Of a stretch of 64,000 nucleotides of DNA, positions 33,601 through 43,347 are shown piece by piece. The translations under genes and the position numbers were made by a program. The stretch is taken from contig CP110630.1 in the NCBI GenBank assembly GCA_026210745.1, forward strand, positions 5,332,001 to 5,396,000. The letters are read 5' to 3'. The notes beneath the pieces are model-generated. The model made no database searches. It saw only the letters and a program-made list of their open reading frames with translations, and was not told the DNA's origin. This DNA is from Exobasidium rhododendri. Its lineage: Eukaryota > Basidiomycota > Exobasidiomycetes > Exobasidiales > Exobasidiaceae. Positions within the stretch are counted from its first letter, which is position 1, and every line of letters begins with the position of its first letter.

Positions 33601-36064
33601 GGAGGAGTTTGCCAATGCAGGATTGCGGACACTGTGTATAGCGTATCGATACTTGGAAGAGGGCGAATACGTTGAATGGTCAAAGGTGCACGAAGAAGCA
33701 GCCTCCAGTCTTGTCGATCGGGACGATAACGTGGATGAAGCGTGTGAGAAGATCGAAGTGAACCTCACACTGATGGGAGCTACTGCGCTGGAGGATAAGC
33801 TGCAAGTCGGCGTACCGGAAGCGATCGAAAAGCTTCATCAAGCGGGTATCAAATTGTGGATTCTGACGGGTGATAAGCTGCAGACGGCGATTGAGATTGG
33901 ATTCAGTTGCAATTTGCTCTCTTCCGAGATGGAGATTATGATCATCAGTGCCGATCATGAACAAGGCACGCGGGCTCAATTGGAAGCTGCTTGCAACAAG
34001 ATTGCTGCTTCTGGTCGACCGATCGTCGTGCAAGCTCGTAATCGAGGCATGTTCCACAAGCAGAACAAGAAGCAGCAACAACAGCAGCAGCAAGAGTTCG
34101 ACGGAGACGGCATCACAAGCGACAAGAGCTCCTTTGCCGTCGTAGTAGACGGAGAGACGCTCAAATTCTGTCTGGACAAGAATCTGAAACCGCTCTTCCT
34201 AGCACTGACAACGCAGTGCGACACTGTAGTCTGCTGTCGAGTCAGTCCCGCCCAGAAGGCTCTTACCGTTCGACTGGTCAAGGATGGGATCGGCGCCATG
34301 ACACTGTCGATTGGAGACGGTGCAAACGACGTCAGTATGATTCAAGAGGCGCACGTTGGGGTAGGAATCGCTGGATTGGAGGGTGCGCAAGCTTCTATGA
34401 GCGCTGACTACGCCATCGGACAGTTCCGTTTCCTGACAAAGTTGCTTCTCGTTCACGGTCACTGGAACACGTATCGGATCGGCGTTCTTCATCAAGTCTT
34501 CTTCTACAAAAACCTGATCTGGACATTTTCCCTGCTCTTGTTCCAGATATTCTGTCAAGCAAACGCGACGTATCTGTTCGACTACAGTCTCATCCTGCTC
34601 TACAACCTCATCTTTACGAGTCTGCCCGTTATCATGCTGGGATCGTTGGATCAAGACTTGAGAGCGCCTGCTTTGATGAGGTTCCCTCAAACGTATGCTC
34701 CTGGTCGAGAGGGCAAGCTCTACACTCGCACACAGTTCTGGGTCGCGTGCATCGATGGCATCTACCAGAGTATCGTCTGTTTCATGATCCCAGCAGCTTC
34801 GTACTATTGGTTCCCCATCATCGACTCTGATGGTCTCAGTCTAGACCCTCTTACCGCCCTGGGATCCACCGTGGGAGCCTCCTGCGTCGTAGCGGCCAAC
34901 CTTTATTGTGGTCTGATGCTGCAGAATTGGTCTGCTATCATCTGGTTTGTGATCGTACTCAGTAATTTGTCGTACTTTGTTTGGATTGCCATCTACAGTT
35001 CAGTCGCTTTCGACACGACCTTCACCGATACGGCCTACGTTCTGTTCGGGACTGTGCAGTTCTGGGCGGTACTCGTCCTCAGTGTGATGTTGTCGCTCCT
35101 GCCACGATACACGTGGAACGCTTACTGTAGCTCCTTCCGACCTACCCAGGTGGACTTGGTTCGACAAGCATGGGTGAAGGGAGACCTGAAGATTCGGCTT
35201 GGCATACGACCGGGTTTGGGAGAGGAACGCTTCGAGAAGGTGGACTTGGAAGACGGACGAGAGAGAAGTGACGGTCCTTTCGTGAACGACACGACACCTA
35301 CCACGACTGGTGATGAGCAGTACCTCCAGGAAGAGAGGATGTATGACGAATCAAGGTCAGATGCGCCCGTCCCCCTTCGTGGATGGCAAGAGAGTGGTGC
35401 AGGAGGAGCGACAGCGGGAGCAGGACGAGATCGTGGAAGAGACAGTCTGATGCCGAATCTAGCGGGCAGACCGCTCGAGTCTTCTTACAGCTTCTACGAT
35501 CCAGACAAACTACCTGCCAGCTATACGCCTGAACCGGGTATGTCCATGACGACCATGCAAGAAGATGAAAGGGGCGTCCATCCCATGAAAGATGACGGCG
35601 ATTATCCTGGGTATCATCACGATCCCATACGAGACGTGCCACAGATCAACGTTCAGCGCGCATCGATGGGCAGTCGCTACCCTTATCCGCAAGCAGAGCA
35701 CGAAGCAGCGAACAGTCGGACTGCCCTTGCCATGACCAGTACAGACTCCTTTGAGAACCAGTTCCAGACGGCTTTTCGCACAGAGAACTCACAGAACCTG
35801 TCCAGCTCGCCTCTGAAGCGATTTCATGATCGATTCCATCAAGACGCGACAGCAGGACAACGACAGCAACAGCAACAAGTACCGTCTTCATCATCATTGC
35901 CAAGCAGTAGTGATAGTGAGATGAATGCGTACACCAGCCCAGAGCGACCGTCAGCCCATGCGAATCGACAGTATTCCGAATTTTCTGCTGCCGACAGTGA
36001 AGCAGACGGCTTCTACACACCTGCTCATACGCCCGTTCGGCAGCCGAGCGACGACTGGAGGTAG
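30629..36064 (+). CDS. P4-type ATPase, phospholipid flippase of the Dnf1/Dnf2 type
   Basis: P4-ATPases move aminophospholipids or phosphatidylcholine from the outer to the cytosolic leaflet of plasma and Golgi membranes, usually with a CDC50-type partner. The gene is one 1811-codon frame with no intron. An N-terminal cytosolic arm of about 220 residues precedes the first helices (FVTFLPRFLSEQFRRLANIYF). The actuator loop has LDGETNLK near residue 507. The helix 4 motif PVSLYISIE is the P4 form of the P-type PEGL. DKTGTLTQN, with the phosphorylated Asp, is near residue 764; KSPDEAAL-like QSPDEAAL and the hinge GDGANDVSMIQ (about 1229) follow. Six C-terminal helices and a 300-residue disordered tail complete it. 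A poly-Gln insertion lies near residue 1149. Tail length and motifs favour Dnf1/2 over Drs2 or Neo1. Confidence 0.93.
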   Translation: MVFGIHSGKAAPQLDENGHFYDPNMSSTYDSGPADRNYISDPTNAEYDPGIDPNLQLRTVRTAAESIAESHRSEARRESRAKAKRKASILGRLGRGRTLKRKETQKRTNGASGIAALVHDDLARIREANEVHLTGADGSGGEGVGVAFDSAQQYTTPLSATADDQLTAENEAEKEASSAGIVLDQGIKKAKKTPAKRRNVYLNIAPTSPNEVKKNGDPLARYPRNKVRTSKYTFVTFLPRFLSEQFRRLANIYFLVLVLLQTSSLFGATVPQIAMLPLVAILTITAIKDGVEDYRRHILDNQVNNSAVTRLGNWRNVNQPTDTRTWIEKLTGRGGTMKVSRGVKKLREKEDAIGMKPVGGGMDSIGKNEVYSGGESMERTFTSQTGDDSIASGYGNHLETIASESEHGASVAGKSILSRNGSTNALLVGSTTSFAPTTRASLPDGDGVVDYRRHTPGTGRWERTLWKKLEVGDVIFLRENDQVPADIVVLNSSDPDGNAFVETKNLDGETNLKVKKCLKATMGIQTEEDVEHARFVIDCEPPHANLYSFNALLKFERQTTNITSFTKDSEDLHTGDSFGATSSAASANASTKMEPVTANELLLRGCALRNTEWVIGIVVFTGSDTKIMLNGGETPSKRSKIEKETNVNVAVNFLILLLMCTACAVIGGIILNFDDTSRDYYEVGAEDSTSNIINALIIFGSCMVLYQNIVPVSLYISIELTKTISAFFIYQDIDMYYEPLDLPCVPKTWGIVDDLGQIEYIFSDKTGTLTQNVMEFKKCSINGVSYGEGITEAMMGAMKRQGKDTSSSADPEAQHVQIESQKQEMIAKLNQTFKNRYLRPEQLTLISPHLSQAIASQSDLTQRRNVIAFFRALALCHTALADRADTGNAFAIEYKAQSPDEAALVSAARDVGAVFLNKNNNVIDVEIMGQPERYTPLKVLEFNSTRKRMSVIVRDAQGRLLMICKGADSVIYQRLRKDHPEELKQSTQRDLEEFANAGLRTLCIAYRYLEEGEYVEWSKVHEEAASSLVDRDDNVDEACEKIEVNLTLMGATALEDKLQVGVPEAIEKLHQAGIKLWILTGDKLQTAIEIGFSCNLLSSEMEIMIISADHEQGTRAQLEAACNKIAASGRPIVVQARNRGMFHKQNKKQQQQQQQEFDGDGITSDKSSFAVVVDGETLKFCLDKNLKPLFLALTTQCDTVVCCRVSPAQKALTVRLVKDGIGAMTLSIGDGANDVSMIQEAHVGVGIAGLEGAQASMSADYAIGQFRFLTKLLLVHGHWNTYRIGVLHQVFFYKNLIWTFSLLLFQIFCQANATYLFDYSLILLYNLIFTSLPVIMLGSLDQDLRAPALMRFPQTYAPGREGKLYTRTQFWVACIDGIYQSIVCFMIPAASYYWFPIIDSDGLSLDPLTALGSTVGASCVVAANLYCGLMLQNWSAIIWFVIVLSNLSYFVWIAIYSSVAFDTTFTDTAYVLFGTVQFWAVLVLSVMLSLLPRYTWNAYCSSFRPTQVDLVRQAWVKGDLKIRLGIRPGLGEERFEKVDLEDGRERSDGPFVNDTTPTTTGDEQYLQEERMYDESRSDAPVPLRGWQESGAGGATAGAGRDRGRDSLMPNLAGRPLESSYSFYDPDKLPASYTPEPGMSMTTMQEDERGVHPMKDDGDYPGYHHDPIRDVPQINVQRASMGSRYPYPQAEHEAANSRTALAMTSTDSFENQFQTAFRTENSQNLSSSPLKRFHDRFHQDATAGQRQQQQQVPSSSSLPSSSDSEMNAYTSPERPSAHANRQYSEFSAADSEADGFYTPAHTPVRQPSDDWR
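34065..34095 (+). repeat. CAA/CAG repeat inserting poly-Gln in the flippase P domain
   Basis: An in-frame run of mixed CAA and CAG codons encodes about seven Gln preceded by Lys/Asn-rich sequence. It lies in a surface loop between the nucleotide-binding domain and the hinge, where P4-ATPases vary in length. Confidence 0.85.
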
Positions 36065-36485
36065 CACTTATACTCACACACACTAGCACTCTCTCTCTCC
36101 TCTCTTCTGTCTCCTCATTGCCCCGCATATATATTCTTCCCCCCCTTCCCCCACCAACACGCATGCTTTCCTATCCATTTCCTGTCACCTTAGACAGTCT
36201 TTCATCCATTGCTCTGTTATCTTTTCATAACCCTTCACTTTCCTCCCACACCATTTTCTTGTTCTATAAAGTTCGTATGCTCTTGTGCGTGGCATTGCTG
36301 CAAATTCGATTCGTCTAGACCTATGCCTGTACAAGCCTAAGAGGTGGTGTGCTCTAGCATACATTAGCAGTGTTCCGATGCTGCAACGAGGAGGGGTATA
36401 GTACAAAGGTGTGAGCTGGGAATGGGGGCTATGATGTACATATATAAGCAAAGTCGAAAAGAGGGGGAAAAGGGGAGGGTATGCA
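36065..36485. other. Convergent 3' intergenic region after the flippase
   Basis: Pyrimidine-rich DNA (36090-36260, with CTCTCT and CCCCC runs) and a TATATA patch at about 36126 and 36440 fill this 421-nt gap between convergent stops. It probably contains both 3' UTRs and polyadenylation signals. No gene is seen. Confidence 0.5.
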
Positions 36486-39400
36486 CTACTCGTTATCGTC
36501 GTCGTCGTCATATATAATCTTGTATATTTTCACCGTGTCCGAAGACATCGGCAAGGAAGACCATGAGGGGGCAGTCTCAGCAAGGTTGCCCAGCCGATCC
36601 AACAAGACTGCTGTGTCTCGCTTTAGACAGCTCTTTTGCTGCTTCGTGCCTTGAGATGTGACTGGAGGCATTGCTGCGAGGCCATCTTTGGGTACTCCTG
36701 TCGCATAGCTAGCAGGGCCACAGAATAGCGTCTTCTGCCATCGAACAATCCTTCTTCTGCCCAGTCCAGTCCTCACCGTCGATGAGCGCGGCGGCGGCGA
36801 AGAGAAGATGCACTGCTCTCCTGCACCCAAGCGGTGTCTTTCACTAGGTTGCTGCTGACATGACAAGGCGTGTCTATCACCCTCTTCCTTTGCTTCTGCT
36901 GCTGTATGGGGTTCCCTCTTTCTTGCTCGCCTCTCCCGAGCTTCTTTGGCGGTTTCCTTGCCAAATGGTGCCTCCCCATTCAGCAGACTCTTGCGGATCT
37001 TGCTGCTTGGACTCGCCGGTCGATTCTCGCCATTCTTGCGGATTACGACCCTCTCCAACTGTGTTATGCAGACTTCGTTGCGGCGAGTGTGCTTCGATGT
37101 GAGTTTGGAGAGATCTGCCTTGGACATGTGCATCAAATCATCACCGGCTTCTCCTCCTCCTCCTCCGCCTAGCATCGTAGCAGAGGCTGGAAACAGAGAG
37201 GACGATGGCGTTGGCTTGCGAACTTTGGCGATGTTTTGCTTGCCTTGTTCATCTCTGGTCGGTCGAAGTACCTTTTTCGGCTCAGTGACAATGCCTTTAT
37301 CGTGATGAACAAGCTCAGAAGGTTCAGAGGGGACTAGAGAGGTGTTGCCCTTGGGTTGTGCGTCCTTTTCTACTCTCTTCAACTCCATGTCCTGCTCTGT
37401 TTCGATAGAAGCAGTGCCAGGGACGCCAATCTTTCCGGTCCTGACCGTGGCAGTGACCGGAATGATCTTTTTCCCGACGTTGTTCATGGCTGCATCCCTG
37501 GACACGACCACTGCCCTTTTGCTCACCACCACACCTGCACCAGACCTACCGGGTAAGGAAGACACATTTGCAAGCCCGACGCTTGTCACTGGCGTGGGTG
37601 GAAGTGGAGTGGTGGCAGTGTCGATCACCCTTCTGGGTGCTGCCATTAATCTTGCATCTCGAACAATCGGAGCATTCGATACTTTGGCTGTGATTTGCTT
37701 CTTGAACGGAGAAGACGACGACGACGATGACGATATCGCCATAGCCCTCTGTACTGGCCGATTGATCGCTACCCTCGACGGACTTGACGATGAGGTGAGT
37801 GGTGCACGGGCAGCAGCAGCAGCAGCAGCAATACGATCAAGCGATGATGCCGGCCCAGTGCTCGTTTGGAACGTCCCTCTGGATATTTGTGCTCTAAGCG
37901 GTGGCAGATTCAGACGGGAAGCAGTAGATGAGGCGAAAGGGGCCGCCGAAGCCACTGTGCGAGATGCGGACGAGACGGTGGAATTGGCAAAGTGTCGAAG
38001 TGGCTGCGATGGTTTGGGTAATTGATGGACGGAATCGACGGTCTTCGCAGGTGTTGGATTCCGTGCGATCTTGGGAAGGCGTGAGACAGCAACAGGTCTC
38101 GCTATACGGCTTGCCGGTCTCTTGATGTGCCCTTGAGGCAGCTCTCTGACCGGGCTACTGATGCACTTTTGCACTGAAGTAGGAGCAGACGGCGCAGAGG
38201 GTTTCACCTTTTGGGAGTGACTGGTGAACAGCGCTTCTTTGGCCTGTGCGCTCCCCGTCTTGATTCGAGATGTCGACGATAAAGGGTCAGAAGGTTCACC
38301 CGGCATCGTAGTCTCTACTTTCATCATGTCCCACTCCTTCTTTTCTGGACTTTGAGGCGGATTCAACTTCGAATGAGCCCACGCAGAAAGCGTTTCTCGA
38401 ACTACCGCCTTTTTTGGAGACGACGAGCGTGCGCTCTTTGATGGAGATGCGAGATAGTTTGCTTTGCTTGGGCTGTCTTGCAGCACTTTCCTGCCCTGGA
38501 TTCTATCCAACAGAGCGACTTGGTCTCTCTCCACGTTCCCGCTCGTCAATGTAATCGGACTGTAGACAGCCTGCTCTTGCCCGTAGGGAGATTTGCCGTC
38601 ACATTCTGCGTCGTTTGTGGCGCCTGTGAATGCTTGCACCACTGGGGAGGGTCGAGATGAGAGGGGCAACGGAGCAAGCGGTATGCCAGGCGAGCTGTCT
38701 GCGTCGGAGAGAGCCAAAGATGGTCTTGACAGACGAGGTTGAGGAGCTACTTGCCTTATCGGTGTGCTGGGAGCCTGATCATGGAGTGAATAATCTTGGC
38801 CGTCACTAGAATGCGCATCCTCTTGCAACTTCAGCAGATCACTGGCCAGTCGAATCGTTCGATCGCCGGCAACGTCCTCCTCTTCTGTCGCAGAAGCTGC
38901 GTCGCTTTCAACACTACTATTCTCGTCATCCCAATCATCGTCGCCAGCAATGCTTCCCTCCTCTGCTGCTGTCATACTTTCTGACCCTATCTTTTCGGAT
39001 TTAGTCTCCACAAAGAAGCGCTGCTGCTGGAGCTCGTCACTTTCTCCCACCGCAACAACCGTCCTTTGCTTTGCCTCCTCCTCGTAGTCGAATGTATGCG
39101 TGTCTGAGCGGCAATCGCCTCCTTTCCTCTCGGTGCCGAGACTTTTCCTCCGAGCGAGATCCAAGCTGTCCTTCCGCAGCAGCCTACGAGTCCTCATGTT
39201 GGTCTCATACTTCGCCCTCCTCTCATGCTCCACCTTGCACGGAGTTCCAAAGAATATCGGTGGTGGAGATCTGCGATGCCTCTTCCTGGATACTTTCTCT
39301 TCGTCAGAATCCGACCCTGACGCCGAGGCAGTCAGATCATCTTGAGAGACGTCAGAGGTCCAGGTTGAGACAAGCGAGCACAGGGACGAAGAGCTGATCG

Positions 39401-39563
39401 TTGTGCAGTCGCTGCCATCGTCGTACAATTGTGGTAGAGTGTCGCAAGTGTTGGAAGTGTCCTTTAGCACCTGATTCATCGAGGCGATAAGTTGCCCACA
39501 GCTAGCAGACTCTTGTCTGGCGTGGTCCTGCTTTTGCCGTGGACTGGGAGAGGATCGATGCAT
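36486..39563 (-). CDS. Disordered basic/serine-rich protein of unknown function (1025 aa)
   Basis: I do not recognise this protein. It is a single frame whose first ATG is at 39563 (the frame opens three codons earlier without ATG). The composition is Ser, Pro, Arg, Ala and Lys-rich, with many S-P, T-P and K-x-x-S-P sites of the kind used by cyclin-dependent kinases (SPSK, SPKK, SPEK). There is a short poly-Ala run (IAAAAAAARAP) and Ser runs from TCN repeats. Acidic blocks (DDDWDDENSS) alternate with basic ones. The C-terminus ends in an Asp run before Asn-Glu. The profile resembles nuclear or spindle-associated scaffold proteins, but no domain supports that. It is divergent from the old yellow enzyme gene. 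Confidence 0.78.
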   Translation of the reverse strand: MHRSSPSPRQKQDHARQESASCGQLIASMNQVLKDTSNTCDTLPQLYDDGSDCTTISSSSLCSLVSTWTSDVSQDDLTASASGSDSDEEKVSRKRHRRSPPPIFFGTPCKVEHERRAKYETNMRTRRLLRKDSLDLARRKSLGTERKGGDCRSDTHTFDYEEEAKQRTVVAVGESDELQQQRFFVETKSEKIGSESMTAAEEGSIAGDDDWDDENSSVESDAASATEEEDVAGDRTIRLASDLLKLQEDAHSSDGQDYSLHDQAPSTPIRQVAPQPRLSRPSLALSDADSSPGIPLAPLPLSSRPSPVVQAFTGATNDAECDGKSPYGQEQAVYSPITLTSGNVERDQVALLDRIQGRKVLQDSPSKANYLASPSKSARSSSPKKAVVRETLSAWAHSKLNPPQSPEKKEWDMMKVETTMPGEPSDPLSSTSRIKTGSAQAKEALFTSHSQKVKPSAPSAPTSVQKCISSPVRELPQGHIKRPASRIARPVAVSRLPKIARNPTPAKTVDSVHQLPKPSQPLRHFANSTVSSASRTVASAAPFASSTASRLNLPPLRAQISRGTFQTSTGPASSLDRIAAAAAAARAPLTSSSSPSRVAINRPVQRAMAISSSSSSSSPFKKQITAKVSNAPIVRDARLMAAPRRVIDTATTPLPPTPVTSVGLANVSSLPGRSGAGVVVSKRAVVVSRDAAMNNVGKKIIPVTATVRTGKIGVPGTASIETEQDMELKRVEKDAQPKGNTSLVPSEPSELVHHDKGIVTEPKKVLRPTRDEQGKQNIAKVRKPTPSSSLFPASATMLGGGGGGEAGDDLMHMSKADLSKLTSKHTRRNEVCITQLERVVIRKNGENRPASPSSKIRKSLLNGEAPFGKETAKEARERRARKREPHTAAEAKEEGDRHALSCQQQPSERHRLGAGEQCIFSSPPPRSSTVRTGLGRRRIVRWQKTLFCGPASYATGVPKDGLAAMPPVTSQGTKQQKSCLKRDTAVLLDRLGNLAETAPSWSSLPMSSDTVKIYKIIYDDDDDNE

Positions 39564-40093
39564 GCGCTCCAATTCACTCGCACTCGTCGATCATCTACTA
39601 CTTCACAGCGGTCAAAAGATTGCCCTGAAATGCAATTACTGTAGTAGGGATAACATGTTCGATACAGGCGCTTTGTTTGTTTTCTCATCCACAAAAAAAA
39701 GAACAACACCAAACTTGGAATACAATCTAATAAGCAAGGTCGTAAAGGCATTAGAAGATTTGACTCTGACCGTCGCGATAGCTCGCGTGGGTCTGGTGGC
39801 TATCACGTGAATTTCTGTGCTCTGATCTGATCTGATCACCGATCTTCTTCTCCGCCCGTATACCCCCTTAAGTCCGTTCAAGAATTGGCCAATTTCTCGC
39901 AAGTAAGTTCGATTGAGCGCGCGTAGAAGAAAGAGGAGAGAGAAAGGGCCACTACGAAAACTTTCTTCCACAATCCGAGGTGGAGGCAGGGAGGGCGCAT
40001 CGACTGAGTGACAGGTATATAAGAAGAAGGTTTTGACCCTGAATATTACCTTTTTTCCTACCTACCACAACTCACCCACACATCGCCTTCATC
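39564..40093. promoter_or_regulatory. Divergent promoter region with TATA box for the old yellow enzyme
   Basis: This 530-nt gap separates outward-facing starts. A clear TATATAAG (40016-40023) lies 71 nt before the oxidoreductase ATG, followed by a pyrimidine/A-rich leader typical of a highly expressed or inducible gene. An overlapping GATCTGATCTGATCACCGATC cluster lies near 39822-39843. Confidence 0.6.
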
Positions 40094-41529
40094 ATGACGA
40101 CTGACGCACGATACGATACCCCCATCCCTAAGGATTTTGCGATCTTGGGTGAGAAGGTTCATCTGCCGTTCACCGGTCGAGATGCACCCTCGCGATTCAT
40201 GAAAGGTGCCATGACTGAGAGACTATCGTCGTGGGATCAACACGAGCCAAGCAAGAGAGGAGTCCCATCCAAAGAACTTATCAAGGTGTACGAAGAATGG
40301 GGAAAGGGCGGCTTTGGCATCATCTTGTCAGGCAATACAATGGTGAGTAGACACCTACTCCAGGCGTCGTCTATCCAACTGTCACCCACTAATCTTGATT
40401 CCTCACCCCACCCCCCTTTTATTTTACTCAGATCAATCCCATGGACCTGGAAGCCCCTGGTAACCCAATCATGAGCAAGTCGACCGACAGCCCAGAACAT
40501 GCCGCTGGATTTGATGCAATGGCCAAGGCTGCCAAAGCGCACGGATCCCTTTTCATCACTCAATTGAGCCATGCCGGTCGACAAGTAGCAGACTTCATTC
40601 AGCCACACCCCGTCTCTGCTTCTGACATTAAGTTGCAGGACACGATGGGAATGTCGTTTGGTAAGCCGACGGCACTCACCGTCGAAGGCATCCAAGGAGT
40701 CATCAACGATTTCGCCTACGCTGCAAAGTACGCGTACGACCATGGTTCAGACGGTGTTCAACTTCATGCCGCTCATGGCTACCTGCTCTCTCAATTCCTT
40801 GCCAAGACAACCAACAAGCGAACAGACAATTACGGAGGTGAATTGAAGAATCGAGCAAGAATCATTTACGAAAGCTTTGCTGCAATCCGTAAGGCAGTGC
40901 CCGACCCTAATTTCATCTTGGCCATCAAGATCAACTCTGTCGAGTTTCAAGAAGGTGGCTTCGAATCGACTGAATGCAGAGAAGTCTGTCAAGAGTTGGA
41001 GAAGCTGAAAGTAGACGTGATCGAGCTCAGTGGAGGCTCATACGAATCACTTGCATTTGGTCACAAGCGAGAATCAACAAAGAAGAGAGAAGCTTTCTTC
41101 TTGGAGTTTAGCGATCTTGTCCGAAATGGTCTCAACAAAGAAGGAAAGGGAAGCACCATCTGGTTGACGGGAGGATTCAGATCAGCGGAAGCCATGGTCG
41201 ACGCCATCAAGGATGGAAGCACAGACGGTATTGGTCTCGCTCGACCTGCCACCGATGAGTTTGACCTGCCAAACAAACTGATCAGGGGAGAGGTCCCGTC
41301 CAGTCGGAAGACGCTCTTGGACGAGAATGATTTTGGCATTACCAATGTAGCGTCGGGCACACAGATTCGTCAAGTTGGATATAACAAACAACCGTTCAAC
41401 ACTACTGATCCAAAGCAAGTCGATGAATTCAAGGCAATGGTCGGCAAATACATGGAGTCAATGGGCGCATCTCTGTCCAAGGGAGAAGTGAAGGCAGGAT
41501 ACCCAGACTTCACCTATGTAGGAGCCTAA
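40094..41529 (+). CDS. NAD(P)H:flavin oxidoreductase, old yellow enzyme family
   Basis: OYE-family flavoenzymes use FMN and NAD(P)H to reduce activated C=C bonds of enones and related electrophiles. Exons: 40094-40342 and 40432-41529 (448 aa). It has the TIM-barrel order: an N-terminal segment with RFMKGAMTER, GIILSGNTM, then ITQLSHAGRQ (the FMN-contacting Gln-x-x-H-x-GR), VQLHAAHGYLLSQFL with the His-x-x-His active-site pattern, YGGELKNRAR, and the phosphate loop around GGFRSAEAM and DGIGLARP. HAAHGYLLSQFL is highly conserved in the family. At about 448 residues it is slightly longer than classical OYE. The TATA box and short leader suggest regulated expression, possibly by oxidative or electrophile stress (inferred). 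It converges on the PQ-loop gene. Confidence 0.9.
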
Positions 41530-41703
41530 GGATTTCCTCGCTTCTCCTGGTCTTCTCCCTTTCTACCAAAATGTACGCCATAGATGATGACGTCTTCAGA
41601 CATATAGATGAAAGTAATAATAGACATCTCATGAACATTACGTGGTTGCTACCCCTCACATTAAAAAGAATTGTCCTAAGCTCTTTCTTCGCCTCTCTGA
41701 ACC

Positions 41704-43347
41704 TCATCTGTCTCTTCCTCGACCACCCAGATCCAGAAGCGGGGTTTGTAGCGGCCTTCCGTAGTCATCTATACCGGCCTTTCTTTGTCGAATGCGCCAG
41801 ACAATGCACAGGACCAGCAGAACGCCTTGAAATACTCCCGTGCAGACGTAAGCAGCCAGGGATGTATAATTGACGCCTGGTCGAAGAGCCAAAGAGTAGA
41901 CAAAGATGGCCGAACCGGGAACCTGAAGGCACATTGTTGGAATACTGAGACTTCCTACCAATCTCGTTCGAGAGGTGTGCACGAGCTGTGGTATGTACTG
42001 TAAGGCAGCTAGGATGGTCGCAGAATAGCCGAGGAAGCCAGCCCATCGTTGGACCAGTAATCGAGACGATGGCCCCATGATCGTCATCTCTTCTGGTGGC
42101 GACGGGAATGACGAGGGAGGCAACGACGAGACGATGAGTAGGGTAACAAGCAGGATAAAGATGCTGTCGAGGCAGAAGTCTGGTAAGAATCATAACACTT
42201 TTTGGCACTCTACTTGTGCACGAATAGATCCACTCACAAGTGGAACATGACAAGCCATGCTAGAGAGAGGGCCAAACCCCACTCCTTTGTCCTCCTCTTC
42301 ACTCTTCGCTTTCGGCGTAGCTCCCTTGGCACGCCCAAATGCTCCTGTCGACTAACGCTTTCAGGCAGAAGAACTTCTTGAGCTTCTGCGTTATCTTCTG
42401 CCTCCTCCTCCTCGGCGCCTCTGGCTTGATTCGTGGCATTGGAGGGCAATTGTTCCCCCGCGTATTCTCCGTTTCCGTAAGCGGCTGCCAAGGGTGATGG
42501 CTTTCTCGGAGCTTTCCAGACGGGCCAAAACGTTGGTACAAGTCTGCTGAAGGCTGAGCTACTTCTGTCGTCTTCGTCATCATCCATGAATCGACTGGCG
42601 ATTCCACTTGCCTCTGGACTATCAGGTTGGGAGACACCTGAATTGTCTTCTTGACCGGCCCCACCTTCGAAGGAGCTGTAATTTTCTGCGATGTGGGAAT
42701 CCAGAGAATCAAGATCGCCAGTCGAATCAGATTCATAGCCATCTGCAACATCCTCCGCAGTCAATTGTCGAGACGGACCAGTGAGTGTGATGGCTCGCTC
42801 GTATCGAAGTTCTCGTGGGTAGTACACCAAAAAGAGGACAAACCTGCACGAGCAGAAATTATTCGGCGGTCAGCAATTCATACGGTCAATGTTTGAGGGG
42901 CGTCATCTCGACAGCTTTCCTAGAGACTCACACCACCATGAAGAGTAGCCACTGAAGCATGACCTGTAGAATCCCAAGCAGCGACTCAGCACAAGCACCA
43001 GTCGACTGGAGTATGGGCACAAATGATGATTGGTGTTCAGTACAACTTTGCCTCTAGCACTGTGCTACTCTAAGAAAGCAACTCACGAGCCATTGACAGC
43101 AGGTAATGACCGCCCATTGCAAGCTGACGACGTTGAGGAAGCTACTAGCACTACTAGTAGCCCCTAGAAAAAGAAAGTAGGGAGAAAATCCGAGGGAAGT
43201 CTTCTTGATGAATATGCGAAGAATTTGAGGTAGGTAAGAGATGATGAGACCAAGGCATAGGAAGAGGGACAGAGATGCTTCAAGAGTCGAATGATGAGGT
43301 GTGCATGTGGGCGCAGCCCTGTTAGCTATGCTTCTCACTTGGTCCAT
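41704..43347 (-). CDS. PQ-loop repeat membrane protein
   Basis: PQ-loop proteins are seven-helix transporters or receptors, many moving cystine or basic amino acids across the vacuolar membrane. Exons: 43347-43087, 42963-42932, 42843-42238, 42163-41704 (452 aa). Two PQ motifs are present: SYLPQILRIF near residue 40 and QYIPQLVHTS in the last exon, each in a hydrophobic helix pair. Helices include LFLCLGLIISYLP, VMLQWLLFMVVFVLFLVYY (assembled across three exons) and IFILLVTLLIVSSL. Between the repeats lies an acidic, Ser-rich cytosolic loop of about 170 residues with a basic RRKRRVKRR end. Exon 2 is only 32 nt. The exon 4 acceptor is the second CAG; the first would break the frame. The substrate cannot be told. 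Confidence 0.8.

Noticed and set aside
37342-38025. Plus-strand ORF of 227 codons
   Set aside because: It lies antisense within the 1025-residue reverse-strand gene and is low complexity; it is explained by biased codon composition of the real gene.
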